64,000 bases of DNA from assembly GCF_000002995.4 (NCBI RefSeq), contig NW_025062475.1:10854187-10918186 (forward strand), read 5' to 3'. The stretch comes from Brugia malayi (taxonomy: Eukaryota; Nematoda; Chromadorea; Rhabditida; Onchocercidae). Of the stretch, positions 1 to 26,160 are shown in pieces. The position numbers were made by a program, and so were the translations under genes. Position 1 is the stretch's first letter, and the number at the start of each line of letters is the position of its first letter. The notes beneath the pieces were generated by a model that did no database searches, was not told the DNA's origin, and saw only the letters and a list, made by a program, of their open reading frames with translations.

Positions 1-358
1 GGAAATTAAATAGCTCACTTTACAGATCTTACTTTAACCAATTCTAAATTGAGTAATTCAAAAATCTTATTTTAATCTATTGGAAATTAAATAGCTCACT
101 TTACAGATCTTACTTTAACCAATTCTAAATTGAGTAATTCAAAAATCTTATTTTAATCTATTGGAAATTAAATAGCTCACTTTACAGATCTTACTTTAAC
201 CAATTCTAAATTGAGTAATTCAAAAATCTTATTTTAATCTATTGGAAATTAAATAGCTACTTTACAGATCTTACTTTAACCAATTCTAAATTGAGTAATT
301 CAAAAATCTTATTTTAATCTATTGGAAATTAAATAGCTCACTTTACAGATCTTACTTT
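1..358. repeat. 81-bp tandem satellite (about 4.4 copies)
   Basis: Near-identical units begin at 1, 82, 163, 244 and 324. The fourth has lost one base (80 bp) and the fifth is cut off near 358. The array touches the left edge, so its full length is unknown. Each unit seems to be an old dimer of two roughly 40-bp halves: both contain an AAATT word followed by ATCTTA and a TTTAA stretch. No open frame or gene is associated. Confidence 0.95.
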
Positions 359-1808
359 GATCCATTATAAATTAAATATATTTCTAATTTTCCCCAAAAA
401 AAGACCCAAAATATTTCCTTAAAACTTTACTAATAAAAAAGGAAGAAAATTTACGTAAAATATAATAAGCGACAACAATTTTTGCAAAAAAAAAAAAAAA
501 AAATCACATAAAGAAAAAAAATTAAATAAACAAATTTGAAATTAAAATTGACTAATTGGCACATTGCCATTACAGAAAAAAAAAAGTGAAAATTTTCAAA
601 TCTTTAAGAGAAACTATGAATTGAAAAAGCTAAAATAATTTTTTATTTCTTTAAAATTAGATAGATTTCAACATTTCTATTGAAATCATAATATGATAGT
701 AATTAAATTTATGGAATTTTAGCGAATAAGAAGTGTTTGAGAAATAATAAAACTTAAAAACAAATTATTCATTATTTGTCGAATTAATTTTCTAACAAAT
801 AATTGTTTTTGGCATTTTAAATGTTAAATGAAAAATTTAATTAAATATGTAAATGAATATATGCAATTTAACAACAAAATATGATTGAAATAAAATTTTT
901 GAGAGTGTTTTTCTCTCTTTAAGTAATGGAGAAAAGAAAAAATATATTTCTCTTAGGATTACTTACAACTTTTTTCGGTTTGAACAGCAAAGTGTTTCCT
1001 ATTTTTTTCGACAGAGAGAAAGAATTTTAGGAGAAACAAAAAAAGAAAACAGAATGTGTATGAGTATTTTAAGGTAATTTTGTTTTTTAATGATAATTTT
1101 TTTTTTTATATATTTTTTAAAATGTTTTTTAATGAGACATTTTTAAATGATATATACTAATGATAAATGGTAAATATCAAATTGAAAATAAAGGTAGCAA
1201 AGCTTTATAATCATTTACTAAATTATTAATTAATTAATTAGTTGAGAAATAATAAAAATTTATTAATGATTTTATCAAATGCTTAAAATTATATCAATCC
1301 AAGTAATATAAAACAAAAGGCAGAAATTATAAAAAGCGCCCAAAAGTGACAAGCAGAATAGTTAATAAAATTTAAACAAAATAAAATTGCTCATTCTGTA
1401 AGATTTTTTAAAACTTTTTTTTCTGAAAAAAAAACTTTTCGCTTTAATGATTAATTATTAATGATATAATCAATTATATTATTAATAATTGTCAATAAAA
1501 TTCAAATAGTATTTAATTCAAAATTATTACTTAAAAAGAATTGAATTTGGTCTGATTTTTGAAAACTTTGAGATCTTTCTTCTATTAAATGAAATATATT
1601 ATTTGCAATTAAGTTATTGTCATCTTTAATTATTTCTTTTCATTCAAATTCAATCAAAATATAAATGATTGTACCATCTTAAATAAATTCATACAATAAC
1701 AATTTGAAAAAAATTATTTAAAAAATATCAAAATATATAATTTTTTTGTAAATAAAATAAATTTAAAATTTGTAATAAGCAAACAACCGTAACAATATTT
1801 GTTATTAA
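359..1808. other. AT-rich intergenic DNA, no gene seen
   Basis: This stretch is dominated by A and T homopolymers and short direct repeats. I see no open frame with coding character, no tRNA-like fold and no splice-bounded exon. Confidence 0.6.
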
Positions 1809-2085
1809 TCATTGCAACATTTGGCCCGTTGCTGTCTCATACTTTGTGTGCTCACCGATCCGGTTGCTGTCTCACACTTACTTTATGTGCTCACCGATCC
1901 GGTTGCTGTCTCACACTTACTTTATGTGCTCACCGATCCGGTTGCTGTCCCACACTTACTTTATGTGCTCACCGATCCGGTTGCTGTCCCACACTTACTT
2001 TATGTTCTCACCGATCCGGTTGCTGTCTCATATTTGCTTTGTGTGCTCACCGATCCGGTTGTTGTCGCATATTAGCTTTATTACA
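1809..2085 (+). repeat. 39-bp GC-richer minisatellite (6 clear copies)
   Basis: Units starting with GTGCTCACCGATCCGG begin at 1848, 1887, 1926, 1965, 2004 and 2043, with a decayed copy just before them from about 1815. The unit is far richer in G and C than its surroundings. Since 39 is 13 codons and the unit has no stop in any forward frame, all three plus-strand frames stay open and read as 13-residue peptide repeats. That openness is a property of the repeat and is not evidence of a protein. The reverse strand has stops in at least two frames. Confidence 0.93.
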
Positions 2086-5000
2086 ATTATACTAACATTT
2101 ATAATAAATATAATCAAAAATATCAGGAAAAATACTCACCTGAAATACATGTAGTAATAAAAAAAACTGAAGCTAAAAATCGATCTACTTTTATAGTGTG
2201 TAGCAAGTTTTTAAGTTAAAATTCAAACAAACTTGAACTTAAATAAACTAAAATATAGTTTAAATGAAAAAAATAAACCAATCAATATGGAAAAAAATTT
2301 TTTAGATTGAAACCAAAGTTCATGGAATTTAATTTGAAAAAAATCAGATAAAAGAAATTTGACTTACAAAAATGTTTGTAAATTAATTAATTAAAAGCTT
2401 TAATTTTTTGATTTTTTTTTTAAATTTAAAAGAATACATATAGATTAGAAATGAATGTACAAATATCTTGAAATGATATTATCTCAACAATATGTGATAC
2501 TTTTAAATTCAAAAAGGAATAAAATTTAGGAAATTTTTTTTAATGAATAGAATGACAAAATAGTTATGTGATGATGGCCTATCAATCATTCAAGAAAGTA
2601 AGTGAAAATTTGGCTAATTTTTAAAAATTTAATTTAAAAACTGCCCATCTTGAATAACATGAACAACAATTATGTTTTATTTCCTATTCCTGTTTCTTCA
2701 TTTAAGCTTAAACTTTTGCTACAAATCTGAATTATTCTAGGAATAAATATTATTTAAAAATTTCAATCCTTTAGCTGATCATTTAAAAATAATCAAAATT
2801 TCAATTTCTAACAAAAAAAAAGACAGAAGTTAAGGTTTTAAATATTATTTAGCACATATTATTTGAGAATTTATCATATTCTATAAAATTCAGTTTGAAT
2901 TAGAATTTAAACAATTTTCTTGAAGAATGTTGTAGAAGCAGAAAAATATTCAAAAATAGAAAAAAAAGAAAAGACAGTACTAAATATACATTTAATAATT
3001 GTTGCTATATTTCTAAGTTTGAAATAAATCTCAGAAATGTTTGAAAAAATTTTTAAGAATTTTCAGAAAATTTGATAATACTATTTTAAATGAAAATTTT
3101 TAATGAAAGACGACATTTTCATCTGTTATTTTAATAAGTTAACAATGAGTGTTGGATATTAAATCAAGTAAAAGTGTTTATTTCATAGCATTGAAATAAA
3201 CAAAGTATTAAACATTCTTTCAACAAAAGAATAAAATATTTCATTTCATCTAAACAATTCTAACAAAATAATTGTCAGATTTAGAAATTCAAATTTTATT
3301 GAAAAATAAATTTAGAAAATATTGAATTCATCAATTGTAGAAAATGAAACATTCGGATGGAATGAAATATTTTTAAAAACTGATTATAGTTAATTATTAA
3401 TTTAATAATTCTTTTTTTTTTTTTTTTTGGTTTTTATCTTTTTGAAAGGAAAAATGATAGAAATATGTTTTAGCATAAAAAATTTTTGCCATTATGCAAA
3501 ATCGATTAAAGTAAAATTTAAGTTTCATTTTACACTTTCATCTTATATTAAACTCTTTTAATTTTTAAAAATTAAATTACCAGGAAACTAAGCGCTACAT
3601 TGTAGAATTTAAAAAAAATTTTTAATTTCCTATCCATTTGCTTCACAAGAAATCCTAATATAGCAACTGTTATTTATTTGAAATTTAAAAAAAAAAGAAA
3701 ACAAATGTAAGAAAGAAAAAATTAAATAAAAAATATTAAAATTTTTTATTTTCATTTCCAAAACTAAAAATTTACACTAAAACTGTAAGAATCCATTATC
3801 AATTGCTCTCTCTCTCAGAGGAAAACAATTAGTGAAATAGAAAGAGAGAAAAATTCTTTTTCCGCTTTCCATTTTTTTCTTTTTTTCCCTCCCCCTCCCT
3901 TTCTCTCTGTCTCTCTCTCTCGAGATTTACTCTTTATTATTTCATTCATTTCAAAAAGTTCTACCACAGCGTAAATTGTTGCTAAGCATTAAAATCCAAT
4001 AAGCATAAAGCTTAACTGTTCAATTCTATTTGCTTAGTTTATTTAATTCACAAAAATATTTCACACAACAAATTGCGCTCAAATTAAGATAAAATGAAAT
4101 GAAAAAAGAAAAAAAAAACAATAATAAAATTAATAAATAATAATAAAATGAATAATTCATTGAAATATTTGATTAAAAATTAAATTAAAGCTATATTATT
4201 TCAATAGCTTAATTATAGCTAATAAATTGCACTGTATGCTATAATTTAGCTTAATTATCAAATTTGATAAAACATAAAATTATCATTATGCATAATAACA
4301 AATCATTCAATAATAATAATAATAATACCATTTAAAATTTTCCATCAGCCAATTTCATTCAGTTATTTAAATTAAAATATGTTATTAAATTCTTCTATAT
4401 ATTAGAAATAAAAAAAAAAGTTGTATTATCATATAAAATAGAAGTAAAGAAAACATTTCAAATATGTAATAACGTTAGTGATCACGTGAATTATAGACGT
4501 AAATTGCGTGACAATCCTGATTGACGTGTTCGTATTACGTCAAATGGGATAAAAATACAAAATAACAAAAATTTACGAATGAATGTTTTCATTTTGTAGA
4601 GAAATTCTTTTCTTTATTTGCAATGATTTTTGTGATAGCTTTTATTTGCTTTCATTATGTTATTTTGAAAACAAAAAAAAGATAAAATAAAATAAAATAG
4701 AAAATAAAAGTTTAATTAAGTGGTTCTTATGCAAATGAGATGAAATAAGCAGTGAATAAGTGAAAATTGAAATAGCTTTAAGATTCTTTGATAGATATAC
4801 TTTTTACTTTATACTGAAATTGTCTAGAGATGTATTTTAAAAGTATTATGTTATTATCATTGCAGCTCTCTCTCTCTCTCTCTCCCTCTCTCTCCCTCTC
4901 TCTATTAAGTGAAAATTTCAATAGTTTTGAGATTTATTTTGGACATGGAATAATCCTTGAAAATGAATACATAAATGTTTATTGATTTTATTCTAAGAAA

Positions 5001-8000
5001 TTGAAATTTTTCTTTCTTGTTTTGTTTTTTTTTTGGACCATAAAAATTTGAGGAATTTAAAAAAAAAAATTTAAGGAAAATTTGAGGAATTTTTTAAATC
5101 TTTTTCAGACTACTCTAAGTACATATTTTTAGTTAAAAACTTTCATTATTAATGTTTTATTCATTTCAGTGATTTTTTTTTTTATTGTTCCAAAAAAAAT
5201 ATGAAAAATGAAATCGATGAATGGAAAGAAATATGAATTAGATTAAAAATTCAATATCATTTTAAATTAAAATCAATTACTATTTTATGTATATCAATTA
5301 AGAGTTACTATTTTCGAGTTCTAAATTTACTACATTTCATATTTTATTTCTAATGTTAATTTGATGAATTTATAATTTCCAACAAATACTTAATTACTTA
5401 TGCAAATTAGCTATAAGAAATTGTTGAAGTGATAAAAAGAAGTAAGTCTATTTCTAAAGTAATAAACTTATTTCTTCATAATTATCGATCTAAATTATTT
5501 AACTAACTTTAAACTGAAAATGTAAATTGCTCTTCAAAAAAGGAAAAAATTCATCGTACTTCAAAGTCGAATTTGAATCATTTCAAATAACAAAAAAAAA
5601 AAAAAAAAAAAAAAAGGAAAGAAAAAATTTAGAATTTTGTAAGGAAACATTATTTTTTATAAGATATTGTAAATGAGATAAATATTGGACAACAATTTTA
5701 ATTAAATTTTAAATTTGACAAATAGTAATGCTGCACAGAGTTGATTAAATTATTTCACAGAAAATTGGAGTGTCACATCATTTGTCACATTAATTTCAAA
5801 AAATGAATTCCTCCCTATTTTTTTTTTCAGCTAACATAATGGAATAAAACAAACAAATGATTTAACTGGCTAGGCCAGATTCCTAAAATTTTATTCTTGG
5901 CCTAGTCCCTATCTTATTCTTATTTATTTATAAAAAAAAATGCTCTAATAGAATGTTTGAAATTAAAGAAAATTGTTTGCATTATTATTGATTAATTATA
6001 ATTTGATCATTCAGATGACAAATATGGAAGTCAGATGACAAATTTAGTTTAACTTTGAAATTCCCTATACAAAAATAATTTCGAATTCCTATTTTTTTTT
6101 TTTTTTTTTGTAAAAATCCCAAATTTTTTTATTGTTTGGTGATGCAATTTATATCATAAATCATATATTGTATTATAATTATTATTAAAATTAATTCAGA
6201 ATTAAGTAAAAGAAAAAATTTCTAAACAAAAAATCAAATCAATTTTTGTTATTAAAAACTTTTAAATCAATTCCATGAATTTACATACTAAAAATAAAAT
6301 TTAAATAACCTTTCTAATTTTTTTTTTTTTTTTAAATCTTCAAGAAGTATAATTTTTATAGTTTTAAATATTTTATCGTTTCTTAAAATTAGTTTTTTTT
6401 TAAAAAAAAAGTTAATTCTAATACATAAGGCAATAATTAAGAAATTAAATTTAATAATATATTGGAAAATAATTTAAAATTGAAAAATAAAATCGATTAA
6501 AATTAATAAACGTTATTTCTTTTTTTTAACAAAGCGAATAAATAAGATTTAATGTAAAAAAAAAAAAAAAATTTATAACGAATTTTAAAAGTATTAATAA
6601 AATGAATTGATAGAAAAACGAATCTCAAAATTAACCGTTGATGAGATGAAAGAGAGAGAGAGGGAGAGAGAGAGAAAGAGGGAGGGAGAGAGAGAGGAAA
6701 TTAATTTAAAATATTATCAAATATAAAAGATTATGGATGAACTTTCTATGACAACGAATGACGATTGAAATGGTTACTATAGTAACTTATATAAATAAAT
6801 TTTTTACAAAATAGAATTAAAATAAAAATGAAAAATTTTTTGATAAGAAATCGAAATGAAATTTTATCTTTAAAAAAGGATAATATTTCCTTGCAATTTG
6901 ATAAGAGAATTTTTCAGGATTTCATCAATATTTTTTTGTTTCCATTCTTTTTTCCATTTTGAAACAAAAAAAAAAAAGAAAAAAATTAATTTAGTTTTTT
7001 TAACATTTAATATTTATTAATTAATAATAATTAACATTAATTAATTATCATCGATTGATAATTTTATTGATATATTGAAAAAAAATATATTTCAAATGCA
7101 ATAAAAAAAGAAAAATGTATTTTTGTAAATCAATGAGTGAAAGAGAAATCAATCGAATATTTTATTTTTGTAAACTGATAAGATTTTTTTTTTTTTTTTT
7201 TTTAATTCATTACAAATAAACCGTAAAATTTGCATATTTTAATTACAATTAACAATAATTATTTAATTAACTTTAATAATTAATTAATAAACAAAATTTT
7301 TTTGCAATTTGTAAATTAATTGCAAACAAAAATAAATTCAGTAACATTTTCATCATTTCAATAAATTTGCATAATTTAAGAAACTTTTTGAAATTCCAAT
7401 AAAATGACTTCATCCAGTTTTAACTATAATAAATGTGTCTGTCATAGCATCAACGATTAAATTTCCTTTTAATTAACCTTTGAACTATGTAATATCGATG
7501 TGTTTAAGTTTTATTTTTTTTTTTTCGCTTCAAAAATTTTAAATTATTTAAATCAAAGGTTACATTCATCATAAAATAATTTCTTTTTATTATTAAATAT
7601 AGCAGAGAGAGAGAGAGTAATTATTGTGTATTTCATTGATAAGTTAGTGAAATTCACTGAGGAATCTCTCGGAATATCCAGGAAATTCACCTCGGAACAT
7701 CCAGGAAATTTACTTTTTATTGATTTCAAAGTTTATACTTAATAGTTTGTAGCGAACAGTAAAATATTTAATTTGTTTTTGTTAATAAAACAAAATTTGA
7801 AAAAAAAAAAACAAATAGAGTAAATGTTTTCTCATTTAACTAAGATAAAATAGTAGAATGGAAGAAATGGAGAGAGAGAGAGAGAGAGAGGGAGAGAAAG
7901 AGAGAGGGAGAGGGAGGGAGGAGAAAATTTTGAAAGGGAATGAGAAAAAAGTGCAAATTTGTAATGAACAAAAATAAGTGATATCGGATGATACTTGCAT

Positions 8001-8033
8001 GAAAAAAAGAGAGAGAAGAATGGTTCAGTTCCG

Positions 8034-8066
<33 letters not shown>

Positions 8067-11000
8067 AAGGAAAGATATGAATGAAGAAACCATTCACCGA
8101 AAGAATTTTTACTAGACTATCATTTTGTTATCATTAGGTTAAGCGAATAATACTCTCAGTGATATTTACGGAAAATTCCGGAATAAGTTTTTGAGACGAA
8201 AAGTTGAATGAATTTGCATTCCTTAGCTGTAGGAGGAAGAATTGATGAAATATGCATAATATATAAAATAAACCAAAATATTTGTGACACTTCCATTCCT
8301 TCTTTATTTTTTAAAGATAAACCTTTTTAAATATTAGCTTATCCACTTTATTTATTTTTTTTTTTTTTTTTGAATTTCAGTAAAATAAGCATTACTGTTA
8401 ATATGAAACTTTTGATGTAAAGTGTAAATGAGAAAATTGCAAGTAAAAAAATACAACTAAATTTAATATTTATTTATTTCAATAAAGAATTCAGCAATAA
8501 ATTTCAATTTTTGATACAATCAAAAATATATGAACAAAAAAAAAGAAAAAGAAAAAATCGACAAAAGAATTTGGAAGCAAATATTTGTTGATTTCTTCAT
8601 TTAATTACAGAGTTTTTGAAAAGATAGAATGATATTTCATGTTAGAGTTACAATAATATTTCAAATATACAAATTAATTAGACAAAAAAAAAAAGGAAGA
8701 AAGATGAGATTTGAAAGAGTAAAGTAATCAGATAAAAAAGTGATTAAATTTTACTCAATTTTACTCGTACTATACACCATTTCGTGTATGTATAGGCGCC
8801 CACAAAGACGTAAAGCTTTATTACCTAAATATCGCGTATAAGAGTTAAAGAATTGTTCTGCTTAGCATTTTAGATAAGCAAAAAAAATTTGATGAGATAC
8901 GAGAAATAGGAAAGATAGATAGATAGATAATCATAATAATCACAATAATAGTATTAATTATTCTCAAGATTAACTATTAAAGTAATTCATTTGATACTTT
9001 AAAAATTTCGAAAAGATATGGAAATTTGTTATATTATATAAAGAATGATGAAAAAAAAAAAAATCATGCTGAAAACAATTTTATAGTTAAATTCTAATAT
9101 TTGAAGAAAAAAAAAATAAAGGTAAAATCATAAAGAAAGAGAAGAAAGATAACAATTAAAAAGAAAAAAAAAACACAGAAGGCATAATTTGTTAAGATAT
9201 CAATTAAGAAAAAAAAAATTTTTTTTTTTTGATTGTTAAAAAATAAGTGGGAAAATTTTTGAATTGATTTTGAGGAAGAAATAATTGACTATAGGAAAGT
9301 CTGGTTGGCATTTCTCGACAAATTTGAAAGCCCAGCAGTAAAAATAAAAATTATTGGCCAATCATTTATTTTTTATTTTCATTTTATTCACTTTTTTTTT
9401 CCTCTTAGAGCATATAAAAGATTTATTATAATAAATTTGTAAGCTAGCAAAAAATTTTTTAAAAAAAAAATAAAAATAAAAGATAGTTGATATAATGGCA
9501 GTGATAAAGATGACAAATATATAAGTCGGCACAAATATGGAACATTTCAATTGTTAAATTTTAATAAATGTCAAATGTCAAAGGTCATTATCATCGAGTA
9601 ATGGATGATATAATTATAAAAGATATTATTATTATTCATTTTGTATTCAATATTCAAACAATATGAGAAAGAGGTAAATTTGAAGCAATGCAACAACATT
9701 TATAGCATTCATATACAAATACAACTGGAAGTTTTGAAAATTTTGGCAGTTTTTAAAATTAAAATAGAAAAAAAAAATGAAGGAAAAGGGAAAAGGAACT
9801 AATGAAAGACAAAAAAAAAGAAGAAATTACTGCCTATTTTATATGATTTCATTCAAATATTTAAAAAAAAAAAACTTTTTTTATTCTTTAAATCTTTGTA
9901 AAATTTTTTAATCAACAAAATTTAGTTTCTTTTTTAAGTAAAAAAGAAAAAAAGAATATGTATATAAAGCATTTAATATCACCAAAATTGTAATAAAGGA
10001 ATGAAAAAAAGAATTTTTCTAGAAAGGAAAAAAAAAGAAAGAAAACAGTAATGAAAGAGAAGATAATCATCAAACAAGAAATATTAATTAAAATATTTTC
10101 ATACCAGAATATATAAAAAAAAAAAAAAGCTATACAGAGTATCTTTTCAAATTTTGATGCATTATTTTAGAATATCAATGTGATAATTATTAATTGTTCA
10201 AAAATAAGAAAGTTATCAAATAGGTAAAATTATTAAATTCATTTTTTCATTTGTCTTTTTTCAAGATGGAGAAGAAAAGTGAAGTGAAACTAGAACCTGA
10301 TAATGACATCTTTTTAAAACAAAAATTAATTTCAAATATATTTCAATTCTTCATTAATTTTTTTCGTTATTTTATTTCTTTTATGAAATAAAAATTTCAC
10401 TTTCACTTTTGTCAATCTTTTGGGTTAAATTTATTCCACATATTTTTGTTTAATAATGGCCTCAAAATTCATTCTTGTGTAAACATTTATGATTTAAAGG
10501 TAAATCTCAAAAAAAAAAAATTATTTTATTTTATCGTTTTTTCTTTTGAGCACAAAATATACAGTCAATGAATTTACTATCGAAATCAGGTTCTCATCGT
10601 TACTTTTAAATAGTAAATAAAAATGTTTAAGAAATTTTTTAAATTTCAATTTCTATAACTTTCTTTCTTCTCTGATCAAATTTTTTAAATTGATAAGATA
10701 ACTCTGTAAATATACGACAACAATAATAATAATAATAATGACAATATCACTATAATTTTTCATTATAAGAAAAAAAAAAGAAATTTAATACTTTAATATA
10801 CAATTAGCACTAATAATAAGCAAACGAAACAATTCAAAAGAAAAAAAATGAAAAAAGAAAGAAAAGAAATAACTTGTTGAAAGTGAGGCAGATTTTTTTA
10901 TGGAAGTAAATTTATCAATGGGATAATTTTGTTAAAATTTCAATATAATTCAAAAAATTAAAAAAAAAAACAAAAGAAAATAAAAACTATTGCAAAATTA

Positions 11001-11115
11001 TATAATCAATCGATCCAAATTTCTGATATTTTATCAATCGATCAATATTTTTCAATCAAATCAATATACGATTTCATTTTTTTTTTTTTTTTTTTTGTTT
11101 TAAAAAAAATTGCTA
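2086..11115. other. 9-kb gene-free AT-rich interval downstream of lit-1
   Basis: No coding exon could be supported. The interval holds poly(A)/poly(T) runs, CT and GA tracts (about 3899-3920, 4865-4904, 6651-6697, 7870-7925, 8034-8070) and a cluster of ACGT-type motifs at 4478-4543. The open frame on the minus strand at 7840-8097 is Ser/Leu-rich only because it crosses GA tracts. The right end, on the minus strand, should contain the lit-1 3'UTR; no clear poly(A) signal was picked out among the many AT-rich candidates. Confidence 0.6.
4478..4543. promoter_or_regulatory. Cluster of ACGT-core motifs with inverted repeat
   Basis: GTGATCAC at 4478-4485 overlaps TCACGTGA at 4482-4489 (a palindromic E-box). 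TTGACGT at 4521-4527 and ACGTCAA at 4537-4543 form a perfect 7-bp inverted repeat around a 9-bp spacer, and TTACGTCA is a CREB/ATF-like site. Another GACGTAAA lies between them. CG-containing words are rare in this interval, so the density stands out. Regulatory function is inferred only. Confidence 0.35.
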
Positions 11116-23618
<12,503 letters not shown>

Positions 23619-23631
<13 letters not shown>

Positions 23632-23671
23632 TTCATTCTGATTGTCATTTTTGTGTGAACAAATTCAATTC
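23619..23671 (-). other. lit-1: Candidate first exon / trans-splice site of lit-1
   Basis: On the minus strand TTTCAG is followed by a 53-nt segment ending in a strong GTGAGT donor. The last ATG frame (23631) gives M-L-M-L-G and joins the Ser-rich exon at 18824 in phase, making the full CDS a multiple of three. With no donor evident upstream, the TTTCAG could be an SL acceptor. A seven-codon upstream reading frame (from ATG ACA ATC, reading MTIRMKC) overlaps the chosen start and might damp translation. This is inference without transcript evidence. Confidence 0.5.
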
Positions 23672-25559
23672 CTGAAACAATTCAATGCAAAAAAAAAAAA
23701 AAACCTAACTACTTAATTTGAACAAAGTTATTCAAATATTTTGGTTTTAATGAAAGCAATTAATATTTTAAATAAGATATTTCATAAATTTTTAAAAATA
23801 TCAAATTATTATCAAATAATTTGCATAACTGAATGAATTCTAATGTTATCACTTAAATTTTATCCATCTAAAGATTTTTCCTCTACTATTCCACCAATCA
23901 ATTTATTCATCCATCATTCTCTTAGTAACTACTACATCAATTATCACTGACAATATGTCACTAATAACCATTGAAGATTGTTTTTTGACAAATAATTGAA
24001 AACGAATTAGATAGAAAGTAATGGTAATAAGTAAACAAAGTGAAGCAAAAAATAATTATTACTAAATATGAAAAGCACCAAAATTGTAAAAAGTTTTGAT
24101 AAAAATGAAAATTTTTTAGCAAAATTTCAATGATAGCAATAATAATGATGAAATGTGCATTAGAAGATGATTATACTGTCAATTATATTTTATCTAATTG
24201 ATAAATCAAGAGATACTATTTTAGAAACATGAAAAATTATGCTGAAAATTGTAGATGATATCAATTGACAGAATACAGATGATTTAATAGTGATAATTTA
24301 AGTTATCAAAAGGTTAACGAAATGTTAATGAAGATGTGATAAGATGGTAATAAGATTACATTATTTTTCGATTCATTTATTTTTCATTGATTAAAACAAT
24401 CAAAAGTTTTGCTAAAAAAATTACTGTTTAATGATTTTTTTTTTCATTTCATTTCTTGTCACTCAATTTGCTAATCAATAGCAAAGTATTATCATAGCAT
24501 TTTGATTATGAATTATTATCACAGTAATCAATAAAATTATTGCAAAAATTATTTCTAAAAGATAAAAAAATTTTTTAAAAAAAAATGCACTCTTTAAAAT
24601 TACACAAATAGCATTGAGAAAATGTTTGTTTATAATAATGCATTACTGATTATAGGTGCAAATTAACAATATTATCGATGAACACAAAAAACAAATATCA
24701 TATGCTAATAATAGAAGAGCTATGAGATAATTTTAATCTTTCAGTAATATCATTGTATCATCTATTATAGTAGTATTATGATAATAAAACATTGATAATT
24801 TGCAGAATATTATTAAATAGCAGAATCAAACACAAAAGGCAAAATCATATTACACACATGCTGGTGAAAATTTTTTGTCATAAAAGAAAAAATGAATGAA
24901 TAATCATGTTATAGCATAGGGTCAAAGGTTAATACCTGCTAAAAATTAAATTATGGAAGGAGAGAAAGAGAGAGAGAGAGAGAGAAAAGAAATTTTATTA
25001 ACAACGACAAATGAATAGCAAATGTAAACAAGGTATTATATTAGAGGGATAAGTATGAAGGATAAAAGAGTTGAAAGATCGAGAAAAGATGGGTCGGTGT
25101 CGTTGTCTACAACAGTGCTCATTTGTTGTGACCGCGATAGTACTGACAATAGTCCATTGTATAGGTAGGTGGTGTATGTGTGTGTGTGTGTGTGTGTATA
25201 GGTTATGTCGATGTCCATCTGTTCGTCAATTTGCTTTTGTGAACATTTAATAAGGAGGTTTCAGTTGAATCAAATTTCGAAGTAATTTGATGCCATTAAG
25301 GGTAGAATAATGATATAAAGGTACGTACGTATTACCGATGGAAAAATAAGGGAAGAAGAATTCATTGATAATATCATTTTGAAGATTGATGATAATTTAT
25401 ACTTTGATAGATTAGAATAATCATTGTATCAGATGGTATGACCAGCGGTCAATGTCATGTCATGTCTGCTTAGAATGTCACATTAGTTTTTGTGTGCTGA
25501 GAAGGGTGAAAAGATTTAATAAAGCTAGTTTCATAGAATCATTCTCCATACAATCATAT

Positions 25560-26160
25560 CGTGTCATCTTGTCATCTTCTAACCTCTAACCTCTAAGCTT
25601 CAAATGACCCTGTCTGGTCAGTCTCTTTTAACTTCTTTCTAATAATAGGAAGTGAAGAAGGAATAAGAGGAGGAATTATATGTCTGAGATGTGAGAAGAG
25701 GAAATAAAAGTGTGTGTCTACCGACAGCGTAGGAAGGGGTTCGACGACCGGCGCTTGACCCGAACTGGTACAGAGGGCACACTGAAACGACCGAACACCT
25801 TCCTCCTCCTTCCTTGCCCGCTTATATGCCAATAATAGCAGCCTTGTGCTGTATGTGTTACTTTGCTTACCCTTTCCTACCCAATAACTGAGACTCACCC
25901 GTAAACAACCCTCTAAACAACAACAATGTATTCCGCTCTTCCTGTCCCGCACCACCTCAATCATTCGCGGTAGCACAGACACACGCGCACCTCTCTCCTC
26001 CATTCCAACCACTAATTACAACCGCTAATTGAATGGATAGTAGCACTTGGATGGAATATGAAAATTTGGTGTCAACTCACTGCGACACATAACAGACAAT
26101 CATAGCAAATGACCACTTCAGATGCTAAATGACCACATTGGAAGATCACTGTGATCTTAT
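25560..26160. promoter_or_regulatory. GC-richer island upstream of lit-1
   Basis: Base composition rises well above the surroundings, with many CG dinucleotides at 25735-25995. The outer flank has direct repeats of AAATGACCAC (about 26107 and 26127) and the near-perfect palindrome AAGATCACTGTGATCTT at 26142-26158. The position upstream of the candidate first exons suits a promoter of lit-1. A longer open frame here extends past the GGTAAGC donor but resembles nothing I know. Confidence 0.35.
25871..26003 (-). CDS. lit-1: Candidate alternative first exon of lit-1 (44 aa)
   Basis: Within a GC-richer island, the minus strand is open from an ATG at 26001-26003 (MEERGARVSVLPRM) to VGKG, where a strong GGTAAGC donor leaves one base. 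That phase fits the acceptor at 18824, so the join reads WVGKGSSSSSG without a shift. An in-frame stop lies a few codons upstream of the ATG, and AATTAG nine bases before it could accept a spliced leader. The peptide is rich in Arg and Cys and I recognise no domain. It could instead be non-coding promoter sequence that happens to be open. Confidence 0.35.

Noticed and set aside
1..2085. Possible CRISPR-like array from regularly spaced repeats
   Set aside because: Repeats are directly tandem without unique spacers, and the window is eukaryotic.
7840..8097. Ser/Leu-rich minus-strand open frame
   Set aside because: Arises from GA/CT tracts and AT-rich DNA; no domain and no exon structure.
25036..25218. 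Minus-strand open frame with Thr-His repeats near 25.1 kb
   Set aside because: Its start is a (GT)n tract read in reverse, and no donor in the phase needed for lit-1 was found.
25738..25752. GGTTCGA word resembling a tRNA B box
   Set aside because: The following bases do not complete the B box, and no A box or acceptor-stem pairing was found upstream.
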